Counted from the stretch's first letter, positions 18,728 through 30,478 are shown. The stretch is DNA of 64,000 nt from Bog-473 sp963781955 (GCA_963781955.1 CAWAHU010000001.1:1240001-1304000); one strand, 5' to 3'. Translations and numbers: made by a program. The notes: generated from the sequence alone by a model not told the origin.

Positions 18728-20622
18728 GTGCGTCGACACCTGGCCGTGCTCGCTGGAGCCACACTCGTCATCGGGTTCGCATTGGGCCTGGCCCCCGCCG
18801 GGGCCGTCCGCAGCCCGACCCCGGGCACGATCAACGCCTTTGCCGGGACCGGGACGGCAGGGGCGGCGGGCGACGACGGGCCCGCCACGGCGGCCCAGCT
18901 GCAGGCCCCTGAGGACGTCGACGACCGACGCGTCCGGCAACACCTACATCGCGGACGACGGCAACTGCGAGGTGCGCAAGGTGTCGCCCGACGGCACCAT
19001 CACCCGCTTCGCCGGCACCGGGTACCTGCGGGGCCTCCACGGGCATCGGCGGCCCGGCCGTGAACGCCGAGCTCGAGTGACGCCAAGGGCGTGGCCGTGG
19101 ACGCGGCGGCAACGTCTACGTCGCCGACTGCAACCAACAACCAGGTCGCAAGGTCTCGCCCCGGACGGCATCATCACGGCTTTCGCCGGCACCGGGACGG
19201 CCGGGTACACCGGCGACCACGGCCCGGCCACGTCGGCCGAGCTGAACTTCCCGTGGGGCGTGCGGGTCGACCGGTCCGGGCAGACGTGTTCATCTCGGAC
19301 GGGAACACCAACGTCGTCCGCAAGGTCGAGCCCCGAGCGGGATCATCACCACGGTCGCCGGCAACGGGACTCGTCGGATACAGCGGGGACCACGGCCCGG
19401 CCACGGCGGCCGAGTTGGACGACCCGACAGGGCATCGTCGTGGACGCCTCGGGGAACCTCTTCATCGCCGACAATCTGAACTTCGTGGTCCGCCAGGTCG
19501 ACACGACCGGGATCATCACGACGGTCGCCGGGAACGGCACGTCGAGTGGCCTGTCGGGCGACGGCGGGCTGGCCACCGCGGCCCAGCTCAGCGACCCGTA
19601 CGGGGTCGCCGTGGACAACCTGGGCAACCTGTACATCGCCGACTACGGCGGGCAACTGCGTGCGCAAGGTCACCGCGACCAGCGGGCTCATCTCGACCTA
19701 CGCGGGGACCTGCGGCACCTCGGGAACACCGGGAACGGCGGGCCGGCGTCGGCCGCCCTGCTCAAGGCGGCCGACTCAGGTCTGGCTCGACCTGAGCGGG
19801 AACCTCTACATCAACGACACCACGGACAACACCAGGTCCGCAAGGTCACCCTGGCCTCGCCGACCGGGCTGGGCTACTGGCTGGTGGCCGCCGACGGGGG
19901 CATCTTCAACTACGGGGACGCCGCCTTCCAGGGCTCGGCCGGCGCCATCCACCTGAACAAGCCCATCGTGGGCATGGCGCCCACCCCCGACGGGAAGGGC
20001 TACTGGCTCGTGGCCACCGACGGCGGGATCTTCAACTACGGCGACGCCGGGTTCTTCGGCTCGACCGGCGCCATCCACCTGAACAAGCCGATCGTCGGCA
20101 TGGCGGCCACGCCGGACGGCAAGGGCTACTGGCTGGTGGCCTCCGACGGCGGCATCTTCAACTACGGGGACGCCACCTTCCAGGGTTCGGCCGGCGCCAT
20201 CCACCTCAACCAGCCCATCGTGGGCATGGCGACCACGCCCGACGGGCAAGGGCTACTGGCTGGTGGCCACCGACGGCGGGATCTTCAACTACGGCGACGC
20301 CGGGTTCTTCGGCTCGACCGGCGCCATCCACCTGAACAAGCCCATCGTCGGCATGGCGCCCACCCCCGACGGCAAGGGCTACTGGCTGGTGGCCTCCGAC
20401 GGGGGGATCTTCAACTACGGCACCGCGACCTTCCAGGGCTCGGCCGGCGCCGTCCACCTCAACAAGCCGGTGGTCGGCATGGCGCCCACGCCCGACGGCC
20501 AGGGCTACTGGCTCGTGGCGACCGACGGCGGGATCTTCAACTACGGCGACGCCGGGTTCTTCGGCTCGACCGGCGCCATCCACCTGAACCAGCCCATCGT
20601 GGGGATGGCCCCCGGGCTCTGA
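18728..20622 (+). pseudogene. Secreted NHL + six-repeat propeller protein 4 (many frameshifts)
   Basis: Fourth paralogue. GTG 18728 follows AAAGGGAGGG, with a signal peptide HLAVLAGATLVIGFALGLAPAG very like gene 3. NHL units are recognisable but scattered over three frames (NTYIADDGNCEVRKVSPDG, NLFIADNLNFVVRQVDTTG, NLYIADYGG), with at least six shifts between 18910 and 19850 and one more at ~20245. Six 42-residue repeats run to the stop at 20620-20622. Corrected, it would be ~630 residues. Most shifts look like single-base indels next to G or C runs. Either the gene is a pseudogene or this stretch is poorly sequenced. Confidence 0.75.
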
Positions 20623-20633
20623 TCGTGCCGACG

Positions 20634-20664
20634 GTACGGCCGGCCCGCTGAGGGCCGGCCGTAC
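20634..20664 (+). terminator. Hairpin between propeller gene 4 and uvrA
   Basis: Perfect 13-bp stem GTACGGCCGGCCC / GGGCCGGCCGTAC with a 5-nt loop. It starts 11 bases after the gene 4 stop and ends right before the uvrA promoter sequence, separating the two transcripts. Confidence 0.8.
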
Positions 20665-20665
20665 C

Positions 20666-20688
20666 TGTCACACCGCACCGGTATCCTC
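20666..20688 (+). promoter_or_regulatory. Putative leaderless promoter of uvrA
   Basis: TGTCACACC-G-CAC-C-GGTA-T-CCTC, differing from the uvrB copy at three positions out of 23. TATCCT (20682-20687) is a TAnnnT -10 box; the ATG follows 6 nt later. No ribosome-binding site lies in between, so a leaderless transcript is expected. Confidence 0.5.
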
Positions 20689-20693
20689 ACCGG

Positions 20694-23558
<2,865 letters not shown>

Positions 23559-23579
23559 GGGAGCGGGCCGGCGCCACCC

Positions 23580-24353
23580 CTAGGAGGAACGCCCGAAGGC
23601 CGCCGACGGGCGGTCGAGCCTCTCGCCGTCGAGGAAGGTGTCGACCTTCTCGTTGTAGAAGGCGATGAGCCCGGCGATCGGGAGCAGCTCGCGGGTCGGG
23701 AAGTCGTAGGACCAGGCCACGTCGGGGTGGAGCCGCCCGCCGACGTGGGCGGACCAATAGCCACCCGTCGTGCCCTTGTAGGGACAGGCGGTGACGGTGT
23801 CGGACGGGACCAGGTGGCTGAAGTCCACGGCACCGCGATCGAGGTAGTAGCGGGTCGGCAGCCCGGTCTCGAAGACCATGACCGGCGACGACGACGCGGC
23901 CAGGACCACCCCGTGGGACTCGACCCGCACGGTGCGCGTCGAGCGCAGGGCGTCCACCCGCACGTAGGGGCTGCGCGGGTGCACGAACACCTGCTCGTCC
24001 TCCTCGAACCAGGAGTCGAGGGCGTACCACTCGAGGCGCACGGTGTCCTCGAGGCCCTCGACGGAGGCTGCGGTCAACACCGTGGCCGCGCCAGGTCGGT
24101 ACACGTCGCCGACCCGCAGGGCGTGGCGGCGGACCGTGCCCCGAGGTGTCTCCTCGGCCGTCCCCTCGTCGACCAGCGCGCCCGGCCGGACGTCGGCGCG
24201 CGGGACGTACCACAAGGGGAAGCCGGGCCATTCCCACACGTAGAGGGCCCGCGTGGTGTCGACCACCGCCTGCCCGGCCAGGAAGGCCCGGATGCGGCGG
24301 GGCACCGGCTCGATGTGGTTGACCGGGGTGAGCTTGGACGGGAAGTCGCGCAC
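23580..24353 (-). CDS. DUF427 protein with two domain copies
   Basis: 257 residues with two DUF427 (beta-barrel) copies. The first is degenerate, around VVDTTRALYVWEWPGFPLWYVP. The second is complete, with YYLDRGAVDFSHLVPSDTVTACPYKG, then GYWSAHVGG and WSYDFPTRELLPIAGLIAFYNEKVD. Biochemical role not established. GTG 24353 lies 15 bases downstream of the nadA stop on the same strand, so the two probably form an operon. Possible function in NAD or redox metabolism is only guilt by association. Confidence 0.8.
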   Translation of the reverse strand: MRDFPSKLTPVNHIEPVPRRIRAFLAGQAVVDTTRALYVWEWPGFPLWYVPRADVRPGALVDEGTAEETPRGTVRRHALRVGDVYRPGAATVLTAASVEGLEDTVRLEWYALDSWFEEDEQVFVHPRSPYVRVDALRSTRTVRVESHGVVLAASSSPVMVFETGLPTRYYLDRGAVDFSHLVPSDTVTACPYKGTTGGYWSAHVGGRLHPDVAWSYDFPTRELLPIAGLIAFYNEKVDTFLDGERLDRPSAAFGRSS

Positions 24354-24368
24354 GGGTGCCCGCGGGGT

Positions 24369-25463
24369 TCAGGTGATCGCGAGCATGCGCTCGAGTGCCA
24401 CCCTGGCCCACTCGGCCACGTCGGGGTCGACGACGATGCGGTTGCGCACCTCGCCTTCGACCAGCCCCTCGAGCACCCAGGCCAGGTGCGGGGGATCGAT
24501 GCGCGACATGGTCGAGCACGGGCAGACCAGCGGGTCGAGGCAGACGACGGTCTTGTCGGGCGACTCGTCGTCGAGGCGGTTCACGAGGTGGATCTCGGTG
24601 GCCACGCCGATGACCGAGCCGCCAGGCGCTCCAGCCACCGCCTTGATGATGGCGTCGGTGGAACCGATCACGTCGCCGAGCTCCACCACCTCGTGGGCGC
24701 ATTCGGGGTGGACGAGCACGAGCCCGTCGGGATGGTCGGACCGGAACGCCTCCACGTGCTCGGGGCGGAAGCGCTGGTGCACCGAGCAGTGGCCCTTCCA
24801 CAGGAGCAGGGTCGACTCCTTCACCTCTCGGTCGGTCAGGCCCCCGAGAGCGAGGCGCGGGTTCCACACGCGCATGTCGTCGGCACCGAAGCCGAGCTGG
24901 TACCCGGTGTTGCGACCCAGGTGCTGGTCGGGGAAGAAGAGCACCCGCTCCCCGCGTCCGAGCGCCCACGTGAGCACGGCCCGGGCGTTGGACGACGTGC
25001 AGACCGCGCCGCCCTTGCGGCCCACGAAGGCCTTGATCGCCGCGGCGGAGTTCATGTACGTGACGGGCACCAGGCCGTCGACGTCGATCACACGGCCCAG
25101 TTCGTCCCAGGCCTCCTCGACCTGTTCGATGTCGGCCATGTCGGCCATGGAGCAGCCGGCGTTCAGGTCGGGCAGCACCACCTGCTGGTGGTCGGCGGTC
25201 AGGACGTCGGCCGATTCGGCCATGAAGTGGACCCCGCAGAAGACGATGAACTCGGCCTCGGCCTGGCCGGCGGCGGTGCGCGAAAGCCCGAAGGAGTCCC
25301 CACGGGCGTCGGCCCAGCGCATGACGTCGTCACGCTGGTAGTGGTGCCCGAGGACGAAGACCCGTCCGCCCAGCGCGGACTTGGCGGCGCCGATCATGGC
25401 GGCCAGCTGGTCGTCGGTCGCGGCGGAGTAGCGCTCTGGCAGCGGCGCTTGGAGCCTGAGCAT
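24369..25463 (-). CDS. nadA: Quinolinate synthase
   Basis: 364 residues; condenses iminoaspartate with dihydroxyacetone phosphate to quinolinate in NAD synthesis, using a [4Fe-4S] cluster. Conserved features are VLGHHYQRDDV near the N-terminus, the cluster cysteines in LNAGCSMADMA, HPECAHEVV and CPCSTMSRID, and TSSNA and MNSAAAIKAF in the substrate site. Start ATG 25463 gives the family length; the upstream open frame is not homologous. nadB and nadC are not next to it, so iminoaspartate and decarboxylation must be handled elsewhere. Divergent from uvrC across a ~180-bp intergenic region. Confidence 0.95.
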   Translation of the reverse strand: MLRLQAPLPERYSAATDDQLAAMIGAAKSALGGRVFVLGHHYQRDDVMRWADARGDSFGLSRTAAGQAEAEFIVFCGVHFMAESADVLTADHQQVVLPDLNAGCSMADMADIEQVEEAWDELGRVIDVDGLVPVTYMNSAAAIKAFVGRKGGAVCTSSNARAVLTWALGRGERVLFFPDQHLGRNTGYQLGFGADDMRVWNPRLALGGLTDREVKESTLLLWKGHCSVHQRFRPEHVEAFRSDHPDGLVLVHPECAHEVVELGDVIGSTDAIIKAVAGAPGGSVIGVATEIHLVNRLDDESPDKTVVCLDPLVCPCSTMSRIDPPHLAWVLEGLVEGEVRNRIVVDPDVAEWARVALERMLAIT

Positions 25464-25642
25464 GTCGTCTGCCCCCTTCGAGGGAGAGCATCGATCTGGC
25501 CGGCGGGGACAGCCTGGTCGCCCATCCGCGGGTATGTCGGCCTCGATGCGAGGTTGTCTGCCGGATACCAGGCCGGCAGGGCCAGTGTACCGCCCGTGAC
25601 CAGCGCCTGCGCGAGAGTGGGCGCAATGGGAGCGAGGGCCTG

Positions 25643-27508
25643 ATGCAGTACCGGCCACCGACGGGGTCCATACCCGACGCCCCGGGGTCGTACCAGTTCT
25701 ACGACGCCGAGGGCCGGGTGCTCTACGTGGGCAAGGCCAAGTCCCTGCGCCACCGGCTGCCCAACTACTGGCAGGACTCGGCCCGGCTCCCCCCGCGCAC
25801 CGCCCAGATGGTGGCACAAGCCGACCACGTCGAGTGGGTGGTGGTCGACACCGAGGTGGATGCCCTGATCCTCGAGCACTCGCTGATCCAGGCGCACCTG
25901 CCCCGCTACAACGTGCGCCTCAAGGACGACAAGAGCTACCCGTGGCTGGCCGTGACCCTCAACGAGGAGTGGCCGCGGCCGGCGGTCGTGCGGGGACGCA
26001 AGCGCAAGGGCGTGCGCTACTTCGGGCCCTACGGCAACGCCGGGGCCATCCGGGCCACGCTCGACCTCCTGGTGCGCAGCTTCCCGGTGCGCACGTGCTC
26101 GGACACCAAATTCGCCCGCCACGAGCGCCTGGGCCGTCCGTGCCTGCTCTACGACATTGAGCGCTGCTCGGGCCCGTGTGTGGGTGCGGTCGACCACGAG
26201 GCGTACGGCAACTACGTCGAGGACCTCATGGGGTTCCTGGCCGGCGACACCGAGCCCGTGTTGGTGCGGCTCGAGGGCGAGATGCACGCGGCGGCCGACG
26301 CCTTGCAGTTCGAGCGTGCGGCACGCCTGCGCGACCGCATCGCCGCGGTGCACAAGGCGGCCGAGACGCAACAGATGGTGTCGGACCGGGCCGAGGACTT
26401 CGACGTCGTGGGGGTGGCGGAGGACCCACTCGAGGCGTCGGTGCAGATCTTCCGGGTGCGGCGCGGGCGCGTGGTGGGCCACCGGGGCTTCGTGGCCGAG
26501 AAGGTGGAGGACCTGAGCGCCCCCGAGTTCATGGCTCTCGTCGTGTCGCAGGTCTACGGCGCGGACGGCGCAGAGGTGCCCCGGCGGGTGCTGGTGCCCG
26601 AGGAGCCCGCCGATCGGGCCCTCTTGCAGAGCTGGCTGCGTGCCGTGCGCGACGGGCCGGTCGACATCGCCGTCCCGCGGCGCGGGGCCAAGCGCGCCCT
26701 GCAAGAGACGGTCGCCCGCTCGGCCTCCGAGGACCTGGCGCGGCACCGTTTGCGCCGTGCCGCCGACCACAACGCGCGCTCCAAGGCGCTGACCGAACTG
26801 CAGAGCGCGCTGGGCCTGCGCGAGGCCCCGCTGCGGATCGAGTGCTACGACATGAGCCACCTGCAGGGCACCGACTACGTCGGCTCCATGGTCGTGTTCG
26901 AGGACGGCCTGTCCAAGCGCTCCGACTATCGGCGCTTCACGGTCAAGTCGGTGCCCGGGAACGACGACTATGCAGCCATGGAAGAGGTCCTCACGCGGCG
27001 CCTGACCGCCATGCGGGAAGAGCCGCAGCACGCCGAGGGCGGGCGCCCCCGCCGGTTCGCCTACCGGCCCAACCTGATCGTGGTCGACGGGGGCAAGGGA
27101 CAGCTCAAGGTGGCCGAGCGGGTGGTGGCCGCCCTGGGTCTCGAGGGGGAGGTGGAGCTGGCCTCCCTGGCCAAGCAATTCGAGGAGGTCTTCCGCCCGG
27201 GCAGCCCGGACCCGGTGCGCCTGCGCCGGGGCTCCGACGCCCTCTACCTGCTGCAGCGGGTGCGCGACGAGGCGCACCGCTTCGCGATCACGTTCCACCG
27301 GGAGCGGCGGGGCAAGCGCATGACCCGGAGCGTCCTCGACGGGATCGGGGGCCTCGGCCCGGCCCGCAAAGCCAGGCTGGTCAAGGAGCTGGGCGGGGTC
27401 AATGCGGTGCGGGGCGCCTCCCTCGAGGAGCTGCTGTCCCGCTCCTGGCTGCCCGACGAGGTCGGGCTGGGCGTCTACGAGGCCCTTCACGGACCCGGGA
27501 GTCGGTGA
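25643..27508 (+). CDS. uvrC: UvrABC excinuclease subunit C
   Basis: 621 residues, the dual nuclease that cuts on both sides of a lesion. The N-terminal GIY-YIG domain has GSYQFYDAEGRVLYVGKAKSLRHRL. The UVR motif is at ~residues 205-240 (ALQFERAARLRDRIAAV). The RNase-H-like C-terminal nuclease has IECYDMSHLQGTDYVGSMVV and the later LIVVDGGKGQL. A helix-hairpin-helix pair ends the protein (LDGIGGLGPARKARLVKELG). It heads the conserved uvrC-rapZ-yvcK order. ATG 25643 is preceded by GGGAGCGAGGG. Confidence 0.97.
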   Translation: MQYRPPTGSIPDAPGSYQFYDAEGRVLYVGKAKSLRHRLPNYWQDSARLPPRTAQMVAQADHVEWVVVDTEVDALILEHSLIQAHLPRYNVRLKDDKSYPWLAVTLNEEWPRPAVVRGRKRKGVRYFGPYGNAGAIRATLDLLVRSFPVRTCSDTKFARHERLGRPCLLYDIERCSGPCVGAVDHEAYGNYVEDLMGFLAGDTEPVLVRLEGEMHAAADALQFERAARLRDRIAAVHKAAETQQMVSDRAEDFDVVGVAEDPLEASVQIFRVRRGRVVGHRGFVAEKVEDLSAPEFMALVVSQVYGADGAEVPRRVLVPEEPADRALLQSWLRAVRDGPVDIAVPRRGAKRALQETVARSASEDLARHRLRRAADHNARSKALTELQSALGLREAPLRIECYDMSHLQGTDYVGSMVVFEDGLSKRSDYRRFTVKSVPGNDDYAAMEEVLTRRLTAMREEPQHAEGGRPRRFAYRPNLIVVDGGKGQLKVAERVVAALGLEGEVELASLAKQFEEVFRPGSPDPVRLRRGSDALYLLQRVRDEAHRFAITFHRERRGKRMTRSVLDGIGGLGPARKARLVKELGGVNAVRGASLEELLSRSWLPDEVGLGVYEALHGPGSR

Positions 27509-27580
27509 CGTGAGGGCCTCAGGGGCGTTCGGGGCCGTGGTGTGCACGGTACGGCCCAGCGTGCGCAAGGCTGGGGGGCG

Positions 27581-28444
27581 ATGAGCGAGTTCGTGGTCGT
27601 GACCGGGATGTCGGGCGCCGGCCGCTCGACGGCGGCGGCCGCCCTCGAGGACGTGGGCTGGTTCGTCATCGACAACCTGCCGGCGGCCCTCATCATGAAG
27701 ATGGTCGAGATGGTGGACCGTCCGGGTTCGGGGATCGACCGCGTGGCGCTCGTCATCGGCCGGGGCGGCAGCAACACCGGGCCCGAGTACTTCGACGACC
27801 TGCCCGACGTCCTCGACGAGCTGCGGGCCGGCCACGTCCAGGTGCGGGTGGTGTTCCTCGACGCCGCCGACGACGTGCTGGTCCGGCGCTACGAGGGCAC
27901 GAGGCGCCGCCACCCGCTGGCGGCACGCGGCGTGGAGGAGTCGATCGCCGACGAGCGCCGGCTGCTCGGGCCGGTGCGCGAGCGGGCCGACCTGATCGTC
28001 GACACGGGGGAGCTCAACAGCAACCAGCTCCGGCTGCGCGTCCTGGAGGCCTTCGGCGACGAGGCCACGCCGCGCATGCAGACGTCGGTGATCTCCTTCG
28101 GCTACAAGCACGGGATCCCGCTCGACGTCGACGTCGTCTTCGACTGCCGCTTCCTCCCCAATCCGTTCTGGGTGGAGGAGTTGCGCCCGTTCAGCGGCCT
28201 GGACGAACCGGTGCGCGACTACGTGCTCGGCCAGCCCGAGTCCATGGCGTTCCTCGACAAGGTGGACGAGCTGCTGACGAGCATCCTGCCCTCCTTCGTG
28301 CGCGAGGGAAAGGCGTACCTGACCATCGCCATGGGCTGCACCGGGGGCCGGCACCGCTCGGTCACCCTGGCCCAGGAGCTGGCCTCGCGCCTCGGCCGCC
28401 ACGGCCAGCCGGTCTCCGTGTTCCACCGGGACATCGACCGGTGA
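27581..28444 (+). CDS. rapZ: RapZ-family nucleotide-binding protein
   Basis: 287 residues. The N-terminal P-loop is GMSGAGRSTAAAALED, followed by GWFVIDNLPAALI. The C-terminal half has the RapZ domain signatures SFGYKHGIPLDVDVVFDCRF, LPNPFW and a final GCTGGRHRSVTLAQELASRL. In E. coli RapZ is an RNA-binding adaptor controlling glmS sRNA decay. In Actinobacteria the role is less clear, though linkage to yvcK suggests cell-wall carbon allocation. ATG 27581 sits behind GGGGGGCG. The stop overlaps the GTG of yvcK (GTGA), so coupling is likely. Confidence 0.93.
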   Translation: MSEFVVVTGMSGAGRSTAAAALEDVGWFVIDNLPAALIMKMVEMVDRPGSGIDRVALVIGRGGSNTGPEYFDDLPDVLDELRAGHVQVRVVFLDAADDVLVRRYEGTRRRHPLAARGVEESIADERRLLGPVRERADLIVDTGELNSNQLRLRVLEAFGDEATPRMQTSVISFGYKHGIPLDVDVVFDCRFLPNPFWVEELRPFSGLDEPVRDYVLGQPESMAFLDKVDELLTSILPSFVREGKAYLTIAMGCTGGRHRSVTLAQELASRLGRHGQPVSVFHRDIDR

Positions 28445-29382
28445 GCGTCCCGACGGCCGACGACGCGCTCAGCGGGGCCGGGACCGATGCGCCCGGCGGG
28501 GGAGGGGACGACACGGGGCGCCGGCCGTCGGTGGTGGCCATCGGCGGGGGGCACGGCACGGCGGTGACCCTGAAGGCGGCCCGGCGTTACGCGGGCACCA
28601 TCACGGGCATCGTCTCGGTCGCCGACGACGGGGGCAGCAGCGGGCGCTTGCGTGAGCTGCTCAACGTGGTGGCCCTGGGGGACATCCGCAAATGCCTGGT
28701 GGCCCTGGCCGACGAGGGCTCCGCACTGGCGGCGGCCTTCGAGCGCCGTTACGAGGTGGGCGAGCTGGCCGGCCATGTGCTGGGCAACCTCATCCTGGCC
28801 GGGCTCATCGAGGCCACGGGCGACCTCGTCGAGGGCATCGACGAGGCGGCCCGGTTGCTCGGCGCGCAGGGGGACGTGCTCCCGGCCACCACCGAGCCGG
28901 TCGTGCTCAAGGCCGAGTGCGGTCACGGCACGGTGGCGGGCCAGGTGGCCGTGAAGGGGGCGGCGGACATCGAGCGGGTGTCGCTGGTCCCCGCGGACGC
29001 CCAACCGCCCCCGCTGGCCGTCGAGCGCATCGCGTCGGCCGACCAGATCGTGATCGGTCCCGGGTCCTTGTTCACCAGCGTGCTGGCCGCCGTGGCGGTG
29101 CAGGGCATCGCCGAGGCGGTGGCAGCCTCGGCGGCCCAGGTGGTCTACGTGTCGAACCTCCATCCCGAGATCCCCGAGACGGAGGGGTACGACGTGGCGG
29201 CCCACGTGGGTGCCCTGGCCAGGCACGATGTCGTTGTTGACGTCGTGTTGTGTGACACCATCGGTGGCATGGGCATCGGCTCGACGGGTGTCGCGGTCCG
29301 CGATGTCTCGCTGACCGGGCAGAACGTCCTGGTGCACAGCCCGGCCAAACTGGCGCAGGCGCTCTCGGGTCTGCTGGCATAG
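28441..29382 (+). CDS. yvcK: YvcK/CofD-like gluconeogenesis factor
   Basis: 313 residues. After a ~30-residue variable start comes VVAIGGGHGTAVTLKAARRY and SVADDGGSSGRLRELL, the nucleotide-sugar-binding core of YvcK, then LGDIRKCLVALAD. YvcK binds UDP-sugars and is needed for growth on gluconeogenic carbon and correct cell shape in Bacillus and mycobacteria. The GTG start overlaps rapZ by four bases. Normally whiA follows; here the next gene, gap, begins only 34 bases after the stop. Confidence 0.93.
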   Translation: MSVPTADDALSGAGTDAPGGGGDDTGRRPSVVAIGGGHGTAVTLKAARRYAGTITGIVSVADDGGSSGRLRELLNVVALGDIRKCLVALADEGSALAAAFERRYEVGELAGHVLGNLILAGLIEATGDLVEGIDEAARLLGAQGDVLPATTEPVVLKAECGHGTVAGQVAVKGAADIERVSLVPADAQPPPLAVERIASADQIVIGPGSLFTSVLAAVAVQGIAEAVAASAAQVVYVSNLHPEIPETEGYDVAAHVGALARHDVVVDVVLCDTIGGMGIGSTGVAVRDVSLTGQNVLVHSPAKLAQALSGLLA

Positions 29383-29415
29383 TCCTCCGGGGCCTCGGGA
29401 AGGGAAGGGACGACA

Positions 29416-30432
29416 ATGACGGTGCGGGTCGGGATCAACGGCTTCGGGCGCATCGGGCGCAACTACCTGAGGGCGATCCTCGAGGCGGGCGCCGACATCG
29501 AGGTGGTCGGCGTCAACGACCTCACGTCGCCCGAGATGCTGGCGCACCTGTTGCGCCACGACTCCACCCAGGGGAATCTCAAGGTGCCCGTCCAGGTCGA
29601 GGGGAGCAGCCTGGTGGTGGGCGAGCAGCGCATCCGGGTGCTGGCCGAGCGCGAGCCGGCGACGCTGCCCTGGGACGAGCTCGGCGCAACCGTGGTGATC
29701 GAGTCGACCGGCCGGTTCACCGACCGCGCCCACGCGGCGGAGCACCTGGGCGGCTCGGTGCAGCGTGTGATCATCTCGGGACCCTCGGGCGACGCCGACG
29801 CCACGTTCGTGATCGGCGTGAACGACGGGGACTACGACCCGGCCACGGACGTCGTGATCTCGAACGCGTCGTGCACCACCAACTGCTTCGTCCCGATGGT
29901 CAAGGTGCTCGACGACACCTTCGGCATCGTGAGCGGGCTCATGACCACGGTGCACGCCTACACGAACGACCAGAACCTGCTCGACCTGCCGCACAAGGAC
30001 CTGCGCCGGGCACGGGCGGCCGCGGTCAACATCGTGCCCACCTCGACGGGTGCCGCCAAGGCGACGAGCCTGGTGCTCGAGTCCATGAAGGGCCGCCTGG
30101 ACGGGATCTCCCTGCGGGTCCCCGTCGTGGCGGGCTCCATCACCGACTTCACCGTCGCCGTACGTGGGACACCGTCGGTGGACGACGTGAACGCCGCCTT
30201 CGCCGAGGCTGCCGGCAAGCCGCCGCTGGAGGGCATCTTGGTGTACTCCGAGGAGCCACTCGTCTCGAGCGACCTGCTGGGGTCGCCGGCCTCGTGCACC
30301 TTCGACGCCGGCCTCACCATGGTGATGCCGGTCACCGACGAACTCACCTTGGTGAAGATCAACGGCTGGTACGACAACGAATGGGGCTACTCCAACCGGC
30401 TGGTCGACCTGACCGTGCTGGTGGGCGGCTGA
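29416..30432 (+). CDS. gap: Glyceraldehyde-3-phosphate dehydrogenase
   Basis: 338 residues. The N-terminal NAD-binding RVGINGFGRIGRNYLRA and the catalytic SNASCTTNCF (Cys ~153) are intact. The phosphate-binding STGAAKATSLV and the C-terminal WYDNEWGYSNRLVDL also match. VNDLTSPEMLAHLLRHDS has the Asp typical of NAD-specific enzymes. It oxidises glyceraldehyde 3-phosphate to 1,3-bisphosphoglycerate in glycolysis. ATG 29416 follows GGGAAGGGAAGGGACG. The pgk-tpiA gene starts 46 bases downstream, forming a glycolytic unit. Confidence 0.97.
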   Translation: MTVRVGINGFGRIGRNYLRAILEAGADIEVVGVNDLTSPEMLAHLLRHDSTQGNLKVPVQVEGSSLVVGEQRIRVLAEREPATLPWDELGATVVIESTGRFTDRAHAAEHLGGSVQRVIISGPSGDADATFVIGVNDGDYDPATDVVISNASCTTNCFVPMVKVLDDTFGIVSGLMTTVHAYTNDQNLLDLPHKDLRRARAAAVNIVPTSTGAAKATSLVLESMKGRLDGISLRVPVVAGSITDFTVAVRGTPSVDDVNAAFAEAAGKPPLEGILVYSEEPLVSSDLLGSPASCTFDAGLTMVMPVTDELTLVKINGWYDNEWGYSNRLVDLTVLVGG

Positions 30433-30478
30433 GCCGGCGGGAGCCGGACGGGACCGATCAGGAGACCGAGGAGGCACC

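Noticed and set aside
13341..20622. Regular 126-bp repeats considered as a CRISPR-like or satellite array
   Set aside because: Units are contiguous, in frame and encode a conserved 42-residue protein repeat; there are no spacers.
25394..28426. Very long minus-strand open frame opposite uvrC and rapZ
   Set aside because: His/Arg/Gly-rich shadow of two firmly identified genes.
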